Below are positions 30,695 to 41,304 of a stretch of DNA of 64,000 nt, piece after piece. A program made the position numbers and the translations under genes. Numbering within the stretch: position 1 is the stretch's first letter; each line of letters begins with the position of its first letter. Under the pieces are notes generated by a model that ran no database searches, had not been told where the DNA came from, and was given only the letters and a program-made list of their open reading frames with translations. The DNA comes from Ephydatia muelleri (taxonomy: Eukaryota > Porifera > Demospongiae > Spongillida > Spongillidae), in contig JABACO010000003.1 in the NCBI GenBank assembly GCA_013339895.1, forward strand, positions 11,898,754 through 11,962,753, read 5' to 3'.

Positions 30695-31177
30695 CCTCGG
30701 CTCAGTAGGCCAGTCTCGTTTTAAAGCACACCCACCCGCTTACACTATTTATGTGTCACGTGCGACACTGTGCCCAGACCCACTTTTTATTTACTTTTTT
30801 TTTTTAACTTTGATTGGCAATTGAATAAAGATTCAGTCTGCAGAAAAAGGATACCGCCGATGCGTCATCACCAGAATTACAAACAGAGCCGCAGCTGTTG
30901 GGGATCACACCAGCAGAAATAATATGCACATGCAGTATGACTTATTCGTGAATCATTTCAAGCCAGGTGCTCACCAAGAGTACATGCTGTCAGTGCCTTT
31001 CAGTACAAGTGGCTCCTACTCGTACCGAAAACTTTTGAACTGGAACTATTAAATGCACATAGGATCCACAAGTACACTGAAGATGCGTCTGATAAAATGT
31101 AAGCATGCATGGGGCAATTGCCTACCCAAATCATGCATGCGTACGCTGAGGGTGCTTTTTGTTATGAGATGGCTGAA

Positions 31178-31222
31178 GGGGGGTGGGGGGGGGGGGGGGT
31201 GGAGGGTGGGGGGGAGGGGGTG
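31178..31222 (+). repeat. G-rich tract with G-quadruplex potential
   Basis: An almost pure G run of ~40 bases broken by single T or A bases, between the divergent SNRNP70 start and the first small paralogue. Enough G-triplets for intramolecular quadruplexes. Confidence 0.8.
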
Positions 31223-31466
31223 TCGCCTTTTAGAAAGCTGCCACCGGGCGCCGGCCCCCTCGCAACGCCGCCACTGATAGACTAATAATGCTAAATTTGA
31301 ATGATAAGTTGTCTAAATTAGTACGCATGTATACAATCATGATTTATCCATGCATTACTACTGACTGATTCGAAATATTACTGCATCGTTACTTGCAATT
31401 TGTATTAATCACGTGATTCATTGCATTTGCTTTTTTACACGCGTATATTCGGAGAAGAGCAAGGCA

Positions 31467-32044
31467 ATGTCTGCAATCTTGAGGTTTGTCTCGTTCCCGC
31501 TTTATATTGCCGCGAAGGCAGCCCGGTATGCACAACAACTGATGCAATCAACATACTTGGAGAGTAAAACAAGGTAAATATTACACAGCGTTATATTCTC
31601 ATGTTTAGACACGAATCAATATCTTATAGGTGGATGCAAATTACAATTGTTAACGAGACAGGGTTTCCACTCAAATTTGACGACACTTCATATCGATTTC
31701 GAAGTGGGCGTTTTTGGACTGGACCAGGTAACGTAGAAGCAAACAGCGAGACAACGTTTTCTGTGTGCAACAAAACATTCGGTGTAGGAGTGAACGGAAG
31801 AGCATTGTACAACCTCTCAGTGAGCCCCGAGTGCACAGTCACCGTTTTAATTCAATACGTGAATGAATTCTTCGGCAACATTCGACTGACGGCTAACTTC
31901 GTGGTCGGCGAGAACTTACCGAAAGAAACTGTTGTAAAAGTGAATGGTAGCTACAAAAAAGTCGTAGTCTCGTGTGCTCCTGGAAGTCATGGAAAAGTCA
32001 CCGTGTTCTTTGAAGAAGAACAAGCTGCTCCGTCCAGCGATTAA
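31467..32044 (+). CDS. Small beta-rich protein, paralogue A (possible cytolysin/lectin-fold family)
   Basis: Two exons, 31467-31573 and 31630-32044, join in phase 2 (GT at 31574, TATAG before 31630) to give 173 residues. The N-terminus (MSAILRFVSFPLYIAAKAAR) is hydrophobic/amphipathic with basic residues and could be a signal or membrane-inserting helix. The rest alternates beta-like strands: ITIVNETG, YRFRSGRFW, NSETTFSVCNK, GVGVNGRALYNL, NEFFGNIRL. The N.TG ... YxFRSG ... N ... VxVNG order is faintly like the actinoporin and fungal fruit-body-lectin fold, but I cannot confirm a family from sequence alone. The downstream paralogue shares intron position and phase. An AATAAA lies ~580 bp after the stop. 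If the fold is right, membrane or glycan binding is expected; this is inference. Confidence 0.75.
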
Positions 32045-32952
32045 GTCGCATGACGCATTTGCACCTGCCCTGACGTACGCATGTTACAGTATGTGTGCAT
32101 CAATGTCTTTGATATGGTTATTGTTCTCAGTTATTTTCATTATTGATGATATAACATTAATATTATTGGATATAAGATTACATGACAATTAGACTCCCAT
32201 GCGCCTAAGAGTGTAATCGAGACAGCAATGTTCTTGCATTAGTTCTCACAAAGGTCAGGCTCAGCATTTGGAGGTGGTGAGTTATATGTAGCTGAATGCA
32301 TATCAGTGCATTTAATTCTAAACTCCGCCTGTCTTAACTTGAGCTTCCAGCTACCGTTGCAGCAAGAATGAATTTCTTACAACTCATCATTCATTAATTG
32401 CACCCCACGTATCCTATTCAAATCATCACCTCTCAACATGTAGTACTCCACATAATGTGATATGAACTCCTCTCACGCAAGTGTAAATGTAGGCGTATAT
32501 TTCATGCCGCACATCATATTGGGCTGCTATTAACGAAGACGTTATTTCAACGCTCCACCGGTTTTGTCTTCAACGCGCGTTCTAATTCGGAATGCAAGCA
32601 CAGGTTGTATACGGTACATGTACCGTTTAATAAACGAATGCAATACATGTATATGGTATGTGATATGTACTTCTACGAGTATAGCTAGGGCTGCGTGTTC
32701 AACAGTGAATTAATGATGCCTAAGTCTTCTTTTTATTCTTTGCTGTTGTCAGCACAAGTTCTACAATAACCTGTCCAATGCAAATGTGCATGCAATTCAA
32801 CGTTTAGAGGTAGCTTATACAGTCAGAGTAGGTGTGTCGGAATATGTACTCCATGAAGTGATAACCAGCACCCGTAGTAGCGTGTCACGTGGTATATAAC
32901 CACCCACGCACACAGTATCACCTATTCCGTTGTCTCTGACGTACGTGCAAAG
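32045..32952. other. Intergenic, between paralogues A and B
   Basis: No gene seen. Contains an AATAAA near 32628 that could end paralogue A and, at its right end, a TATA-like box before paralogue B. Confidence 0.5.
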
Positions 32953-33480
32953 ATGGGTTTGGGATCTTCTGATCTACAAAGTAAAACAAGGTATAGGTTT
33001 TTTCCCCCAATGTACTATATGTATGACCATTGTTGCATGCAATGTCACAGATGGATGCAGACTACTGTTGTGAATGAAACAGGACTTCGATTAGTATTCC
33101 AGGATACTACCTACCAATTTCGGACCGGTCGCTTTTGGACAGCACCGGGGAACATTGCAGCAAACAGCGAGTCAACATTTTCGTTGTGCAATAAGATGTT
33201 CGGGGTGGGAGTCAACGGGACTATCGAATACCTCATTGCTGCCGATCCAGCTAGCCCCGTCACCGTGTCCATCAACTGCCAAAATGAATTTTTTGGTGAC
33301 ATCAGATGTTCTGCGAGTTTCTTGGATAACGACAGGAAAGCAACTAAAACAGTGACCCTTACGGTCGACGGAGTAGCAACCAACATCTGCATTGTCTGTG
33401 CACCAGGAAATGAACCTAAAGTAACTATTTTCTGCGAAAAAGATCCCCCAGCTGCTTCCGCTGATGCGACTGCTACCTAA
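32953..33480 (+). CDS. Small beta-rich protein, paralogue B (tandem copy)
   Basis: Exons 32953-32990 and 33051-33480 give 155 residues. The 60-bp intron sits at the same codon and phase as in paralogue A (...SKTR then WMQ in both). The intron is a multiple of three and has no stop, so unspliced RNA would also read through, giving 175 residues; splicing is preferred because paralogue A shares the site. Core similarity to A is strong: VNETGL, YQFRTGRFWTAPGN, NSESTFSLCNKMFGVGVNG, NEFFGDIR, CAPGNEPKVTIF. The N-terminus is much shorter (MGLGSSDLQSK) and lacks A's hydrophobic helix, so the two products probably differ in location or activity. TATA-like GTATATAA lies at 32890, about 60 bp before the ATG. 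Confidence 0.78.
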   Translation: MGLGSSDLQSKTRYRFFPPMYYMYDHCCMQCHRWMQTTVVNETGLRLVFQDTTYQFRTGRFWTAPGNIAANSESTFSLCNKMFGVGVNGTIEYLIAADPASPVTVSINCQNEFFGDIRCSASFLDNDRKATKTVTLTVDGVATNICIVCAPGNEPKVTIFCEKDPPAASADATAT

Positions 33481-33955
33481 AAATGACAAAACCTCTTCAA
33501 CTAGTGTGTACAGTTAACATTAACTTCATAAGAATGGAGGGCCGGAGTGGGGAACAAATTTTATTGACTTGTATGCAATGATTAATATATGTTGTAGCAA
33601 ACATGAAAACCTGTTAACGCTATGCCTGTTATGTACCGTCTTTGTGATTATTTGTCAGCTGGCCATTATCAAGACACCGGCTTCAGCCTAAAAATGCAAA
33701 GAGCGTACCCGTGAAAACAGGTGATCGATAAATTTTTGTCTCATGGTCAATAAATTGTAGTTACCAAATTTGGGTGTTGACAAGCGGCCGAGAACTAAGA
33801 GCGGATAAATTTCCGAATGCCGCTTTTGCATGTGTATAATTTACCATCAATTCCACAGTGCATCATCAATTTGCATTTCATGTGCATGCCCAAAAATGTA
33901 GTTTCAAATTATGAGATTCCACATTAATATAATTGATAATTATAGTGCCATTGAA

Positions 33956-34730
33956 ATATGGAACGTTCTACGAGATAATGACCCTAGCGGATTTATGTTT
34001 ATAACATAAAACTCAAATTGCTATAGCTTACGACCGGTTAAGACTAGCAACTTTCTATTTTCAACACTTCGTTGTACACCATTGCACTAGGCCTACGTGA
34101 AAATGTATTTTGGTGCCTTGTACAATCATAGTGCCGACGTTACGAAGTCCGACACCTCGTCAGGTTTTAAACCTTCACATCTTTAGGTAGGAGCGTTCAA
34201 ATCTCTTCAAATTCGGTATTTACGTGGAGGCTATTGATTTGTTTAGTTCATTAATTTGTATCCTATCCGTAACGGAGATACTGCTGTGCCAAGTTAATGC
34301 ACATTTTCCCACCCGCCCAAAATTTCCCCCCATTTTGCCAAAATGATTGGTGCGAAACGACCGGGAAAATGTGGATCAACTTCGAACAGCAGTATATCTC
34401 CGTAATGGATAAAGCAAAAATTAGCGCCGGAACAGACCAATTCAATAGCGACAGGACCCCTCTATGTACACACCAAATCTGAAGCGATTTGAACACGCCT
34501 ACCTAAAGATGTAGAAGTTTTGAACCCGATGGGGTATCGGACCTCCTAACGTCGGCATTATGATTGTGCAAAGCACCAAAATACATTTTCACATAGTGAA
34601 ATGGTGCAGAACGAAGTGTTGAAAATCAGAAGTTGCTAGAGTTAACCGGTCGTAAGCTACAGCAATTTGAATTTAATGTTATAAACATAAATCCACTAGG
34701 GTCATTATCTCGTAGAACCATATATGCACA
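33956..34730. mobile_element. Fold-back element with ~360-bp imperfect inverted arms
   Basis: The whole segment is one imperfect palindrome. TTCTACGAGATAATGACCCT near 33970 faces AGGGTCATTATCTCGTAGAA near 34697. Inner pairs include GGATTTATGTTTATAACAT, TATCCGTAACGGAGATACTG and CCAAAATACATTTTCAC. The centre lies near 34330-34345. It carries no coding capacity. A diverged relative of one arm is at 62385-62620. No target duplication could be fixed. Confidence 0.9.
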
Positions 34731-34739
34731 TAACATATA

Positions 34740-36320
34740 ATTGGCAAACACAACTTGACAACAACATGTATACTGAACATTTAATGCATGATTGTAGGGA
34801 GTGGAGCCCCATCAACAAAGCCTCTTCACTGTAACCTGGATCCCTTCAGACACAAGCTCGATGTCCTAACCGTGAATGATAATAGTCTTGCTTGTACATC
34901 GCACATGCCTTATCAGCTTATCAGTATTATGGTCTGTCTCACTTGGCTGCTATGTATACATGTAGGTAGTTACACATTTTACAAAATGTTCTGCCTCTTT
35001 GGGAAGAAGCCCAGCCAACAACTGTTACAAAAGGAGTAAATGCACCTATTTGGTCCTTTTAAATTTATTTTTTACAGTGAAGGTGCGATGGTGTGTACAT
35101 GTCTGTGTCAATGACTTTGCATGATATCGAACAAAGCATCCACCTGAAGCCGTGTCCAAACACCTTGCATGCCTAGATGACATGGCTTCTTTCTTAATGT
35201 TCAATGCATGATGAGGTATGAATACTATGTCGATCACATTTGACGGGTAAATGGCGGTGCCCTAAACTGGGAGGGTGCAAGGTCAAAAATAACAACTCTC
35301 TAGTGAAATGACATTCCAACAGTCACTCTGAAGTTTTGCATTTAATTATACTGACTTCTTAATGATCTCCGTCTTTCTTCTACTAACTTCGTTACAATGG
35401 GCTCTATGTTTGACTTGAGTATATTCTCCAAGATGCTGGCTTGCATGACAAAATGCATCCATACCTTTTAAAAGGCATTAGAAAAACTACTGTTTGTATT
35501 TTTGCCATGGCTGTGGGGTCAAAGTATACCTGCTACATATATAGTTGTATTTGTAGTGCAAAAAATGCACCTCAGCATCCCATCAAATTGAGCAGGTAGT
35601 AAACACTTCTTGGATTGTGAAGTGCCATGAATACATTGCTGCAATTTGGCACTACCCTCTGTATGAGGCCCCATTCACATTGAACTGATTTTATCATGCT
35701 TCCGAATGCTTCTTTGGGTACCTCACACAGCTATCTACCCTTTCAAAGATGTAACATTCAATTGTACAGGCATGGTGTACTTTACGCGTAAGCACATATT
35801 TATGCATGCAAGTTGCAAAGCTTTGGATGCATGCATAAGGGAGTTTGATATCTGCATTGACCGACACGTTTTTGCATTAGGCCATGATATCTACTCTTAA
35901 GGTGTTACTATGTCTCTATCCTAGTTTCCAAGTATTGGCGTCAGTTTAATAGTGCCAACAATAGTTACAGAGTTTGTCGCCAATACATCAGTGTATTGGA
36001 ACCGCTTCGTTTGAAGATGCAGATGGAAAATAACCGTCATTCCGCTCGATTACAATGACCACTACACTGATATCCCGAATGGCCTACTCTCGATGTGGGA
36101 AAAACCAGCTGATTAATTTGTTGTTGCTTATACTGCTCCGTGTACGAGCAATTCAATCAATAACCACAACACTTGTATTGGTTCAGCTATATACCGGAAT
36201 AGAACGATATTAATAGCTTACGATTGTTGCCAAGGAAATATACGGGCCACGCCCACAATTCCTGTTGGCATGTCCGTTACTCAGACAACAAGTACAATTG
36301 TCAAGCCGCTTGCCTCGGTT
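34740..36320. other. No gene recognised upstream of the EEP gene
   Basis: Several short frames without family signatures. The right part should include the promoter of the EEP gene. Confidence 0.45.
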
Positions 36321-36325
36321 CAATC

Positions 36326-39300
36326 ATGTCAGGTAAGAGTATAAGGCCCACATTATTAATGATGCGTTGTGCGATTTAACTGTACATCTCGCGATGACAG
36401 GATGGTCATTGTTCTCATCGTTACCCCGTACAGCTCCAATGTCATTCGCTACCCATGTAGCACTTTAAATCTGTTAATATCTCTGAGATAACCTATAGAC
36501 ACCGCTGCGGTTCTTGGTGTCAAGAACCACACCTTTGAAACCACCCGCATTGCGCTTGTGTCGGATCAGAGGCAAAGGAATGAAGGACAGCTGCAAACTG
36601 AAAACTATCTTTTTTAAACTCGTATAATTAAGAATGATCTAGAGCCAGTCTAAACTAAGTAAACAATATCACGAAGTGCCCCATTCATAATATGAATAAC
36701 ATTTCAATGCCAAATGTTATTCTTGCCAAACCGAAAGCCATAGAAAACAATTCATCACGGAAGGAAACCACATGTAGCACAATAGTTGCGGTACCATGTA
36801 GTGCGATTTTACTTGTTGCAGGAAAATGTAGTTTGTAAACAACTTACGCTAATATGACCAGTTTCCTCTGATCAATGTGTTGTTGACTACAAAAGTCTTA
36901 ATGGTTTAGGTAAACGAAGTGGTAGTACTTGCGTCGCAATATTGCTCTGTTGCCCGTGAAAGAGTTAATGCATCCTGTCTACTCGTGCATGCCTGAATGA
37001 ATATAGTAACAGCTGTCAGAGTCTTCATACAGTGTCATAAATAATTAGTGCATCTTCGTATTGGATGAATTGTATGCTTCTCCTTGGCATTTCTACTTGC
37101 GTAACTCTATACTGTCTTTCAGTTGGCGCAGTAAGCGCAGTCATGACGGTGACTTTCAATCTCGGAAATCCGGGAATCATACGTCACATGAACATGACAC
37201 AATGGTCAGCAGGTGCAGTGTATAACTTACCCACATGCATGGATAACATGAAATGAATTATCACAGTTGAATACAGCTTTGTAACTTACAATGTAAACAC
37301 CCCTCCTATTGATCTACTCACCATTACATGTCAAGTGTTAGCACCTTTTATATTACAGATACAATTTTTTTTTGTTCTCATATTGAATTTCTAATTGAGA
37401 GAAACTTCGGTGCTACAAGTACTAGATTAAATGCACCTCCAAACTAATCAATAGTTTCTCGCTCAAACTTTTGATTTGTTCAGCTGGTGACATGCACCTC
37501 AAACCTGATTAAAAAAATATATATTTTTTATTCAACGCATTAATAACTAATTACGGGATTGCAAAACAGAATTGACTAGTGCTCTCATAATGCCAGTTTT
37601 ATTAATATACTGTACTTTGACATGAATTTTGTATATAGGATAATTTGACCATTTAATTTATGAGCCTGGAAACCTACAATCCTTTCCCTTGAAAACATAT
37701 AATGCTATGTACTCATTCATTTGAGTATTGAAGACAGTGCAATGTAAATCCTCACATACATGTCTCAAACAAATGCATTGTACTCCACAAACACTATACA
37801 CACATGGGTTCAGTTATAAATAGTGAGTGTATTTGAATTTGAATCAGTAGCTTTACAATCAGGCACTGGATGGATCACAGGAGGCTACAATCTCAGTGTC
37901 ATACAGATGATAACACTTCGGGTTAGTCACAACATAGTTTAAATTATTGCTTACCACACATAGCTGTTCATTTGTCAAGTTGCCATTACTATTGGAAGTT
38001 TAAATCTCAACAACTTCTCCTTGGAAAAGTCTACCACCTATAGTACAGCATTAGCCAAATTGTTTGGTGATGAAAGGTAGCACTTTATCATTTTGACAGA
38101 CTAAAACTAAATTCATATCAAATTCCCAGTTTGAAACTAGACATTATTGCCCTCCAAGAAATAATCAAGAATACCTCAGAGTCACCAATGGAAAACGTAA
38201 GGAGATATTTGCTGTGTCAAGCGTTAATTTAAAGATTTACAACGTGTGCAGATCATTGACCTGATGAACTCTAGTTCTGCAAGGTGTGAATGGGGATATA
38301 AGCAATCAGAGTATGCTGGTCTGGGAGGAAAAGTAAGTTATCCAGAAATGCAAATAAATAAGTTAATACAAAGAAATACACATAACAGGCACAATATAAA
38401 ATTATACATTTCTCCCCACTTCTTTTGTCAATGACATGAAACTGGAATTTTCAAAACAACAGGGCGAACTTTAGAATATGAAAAGAAACTATCTGTGAAA
38501 CTAACTGAAACAACCTGCAATATTATCTCATGAAAATATTGAACAATATCATACCCCACATATGTGGTGAATGCAGCATGTCAGCACTTAACTTACATTA
38601 TTCACTTCTTTTGTATGTCATCAATGCACTTGTGAAAAAATTTATATGTGGTGAATGACCATGTGAAGGTGCATATCACAAAACAAATGCCTAGAAAAAA
38701 AAAATGCATCGATAATGCACCAATTTTAAAACGTTTTACACTGGGATACCCTTATTGAACAAAGTATTTTGTGAACTGCAGTATGCTTCAATCTCCAGTG
38801 CTTATTCTAGTCACCATAGCTGGGTAATGCAAACATCAGATATAGAAATCAACAGCTACTGGTTATATGCACATACAAGCAATCTGAACCTGTATCAAAA
38901 TTAATATAACTCCTCGCATCTCTCCCCACCTCTTATGCGATTCAAGTGAGTTGCATGTTTTTAATTAATCTTCTTTTGCTAGGGAAAAGAACACTTTGGA
39001 TTACTATGGAGGACAAGTAAAGTGAAGCATCATGAAACACTCCAATTAGACTTGAAGAAACTTCGAAACACATACACACGACGACCATCAGTAGATGTTC
39101 TTGAAATTGAAGAGGTAGCTCTCAATTTAAGTACACACTAACTGTACTGTATAACTTTCACGTAGAAGAAGCTCTTGGCAGTGATAAATGTTCATCTCAA
39201 GTATCCTGGTGTTCCTACTGAATGGAAAAAGCATGCAAAAAGATTGTCTGCTGGAGAAAACTGCTGTTGTCACTCGTGCTCAAGACTGAAAGTACACCTT

Positions 39301-40309
39301 TATAGTTTATAACAAGATATGTGCTCATTTAATTTACACCATTTCACTATAGAGTGAAATCAAACACCTGCCCATGGTGGCAGAAATTGCAAAAGACCAA
39401 ATAAAAGGTGAATAAATGTGTATATATATCGATGAAGTGATGTCATACACAATATGAACATGTAACTACATGGTTCCAAAAGAGTCTTTGTGTACAGTGT
39501 ACATTTTACCAAAATATAAAAAAGGCGGAAACAATTTACCAAATGTATTTGCAATACTACATACTGTACTTATGACAAACTCTGCATAAGGTAGTGAGGA
39601 TCTTTAAATACCTATAACATTGCTAATGCCAATATGTACATGCTGTCGCAGTACTGTATAAAAAAAGATACGAACTCTGGCCAATTGTAAGCAACTCATT
39701 GCAATATATAGATTAGCTCATCTATTATACAGATATAGGAACCTTGTCCTGCTAATGCATGATATAGCGAAATCAGAATATGATTAAGTACTGCATCATT
39801 GAACTGAAACTGATTTTTGTTCCAACAAGGCTTTATTTTATGGCCTGCAGCATGAATTCTGTTAGTGTCCCCTCCCCCCTAAATTAGCATTCGTCTGTGA
39901 CGATAGAGTTTGTGATAGTAATATGCTAATTGCCATGGGTGTTGTGTATTGGGAATTAATAACAATGTTAAATTCATATCTCCAGGGAAATGCATCACAA
40001 CAATATTAATCGGTGATTTTAATCTTGAGCCACATCATCCATGTAAGAAAACACATTCACGTACCAAATATAGAAATCTTATACAGAATTATCTTGTCAG
40101 GGTTCACAGACTTGCAAAAGAAGCACAGACCATTAAATGCTCAGCCAACAAACTTCTTGAAGTCGCTTCCACGTGTGTATGATAACATCTGGGTTGAAGT
40201 AGGGAAGGCAAAAGGCATACCAGCTATGGTGTTTGATAGCTCAGAAGCAATATCAAATCATAAATTAGTGTATAGTTCTGTAACAATATCAGGACAGACA
40301 AGAATATGA
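36326..40309 (+). CDS. EEP (endonuclease/exonuclease/phosphatase, DNase-I-like) protein
   Basis: Nine phase-compatible exons: 36326-36332, 37980-38076, 38130-38196, 38252-38332, 38983-39114, 39166-39291, 39353-39407, 39986-40042, 40101-40309. Total 831 nt, 276 residues, starting MSVAITIGSLNLNNFS. A further exon at 37123-37212 (90 nt, same phase) could be an included cassette. Motifs match the EEP fold in order: TIGSLNLNNF (first strand and Asn), DIIALQE (catalytic metal-binding Glu), LAVINVHLKY (catalytic-type His), TILIGDFN (Asp/Asn pair), VYDNIWV, and SNHKLV near the end. The last motif is normally SDH, so the usual Asp is Asn here. Family members are phosphodiesterases on DNA, RNA or phospholipids; the substrate is unknown. 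No signal peptide or membrane segment seen. The tiny first exon is the least certain part. Confidence 0.82.
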
Positions 40310-41300
40310 GCCTTTGCTTTCTTGAGTTGTATGTAATTGTGTCATCAGACTGCCATATCAAATACATGCACATGCATCATATTTTTTTATCAATCAATGT
40401 ATGAATTATTACTGGATACACAGTTTTAATGTCAATGTCCTGTTCATTTATCGAATGTGATCAATTCCCAGTGCATGCAGGGGAAGGTAACTACAGTAAA
40501 ATGATAGCAATAATGTTGGCCAGCATAGCCTAAAGGTTTATCCTTTTTTTCTTTATTGGAACTTGTCTTGTCCCTTTTAAGTTAAGACACTGTCTTATTA
40601 GTACTACATAATTGGTCCACAAAAGATCTGTTTATACACATCAACCATCTGATGTTTTAGTTGCACTAGAACAAGTTTCAAGGTAAGAATGAACTGGAAG
40701 AAATCACTTTGCACTTTGAAGACATCTCTGACAGGTACGCAAGTGGTACATTTGAAGATTAAGTACAGAACAATAAATTATAGCATATTTCACTCACTCC
40801 ATAAACAAATGTGTTATTTTCGTGTACTTGCATTATCACCTACCCTTCTTGATGTGAAGGTATATTTAGTTTCTATGTAAACCTGTCAGATGATTACTTA
40901 CTGCACAGATGCAACTGGAAACTCATGTGCTAACTAGCAATACACTAAACACGGATATTTCACATGATAATGATAATTGCAACTACATGTACTAATGTGA
41001 ATCTTGACAGTAGCAGGGCTGTTTATAAGACTCAAGTTAGTGGCAGTGATTATCACGCAAGACCTCCGAGTTTCGCTCACGAACATATATGTGAAGTTGC
41101 ATCTATAGGTGAAGTAAATATGATTTATCTACAGTTCTAGTCTCTTTACAATATGTTGTACCAACGTGTATATTGCATATGATGACTTTTCAAGTGCATT
41201 GTGTAATGAATTTATAAGATTTTCACGGCCAGAAAAATTCATTGTTAAAAAAGTACCATAACAATAATATGGAACTATTACAAGAGAAGACAGGAAAGTT
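40310..41300. other. Intergenic; no gene recognised
   Basis: Convergent interval between the EEP gene (plus) and the ITFG2 3' end (minus). AATAAA-type signals near 40771 may serve EEP. Confidence 0.45.
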
Positions 41301-41304
41301 CTAA

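Noticed and set aside
34263-34496. Overlapping ORFs at the centre of the fold-back element
   Set aside because: They are on both strands of a palindrome and have no family signature.
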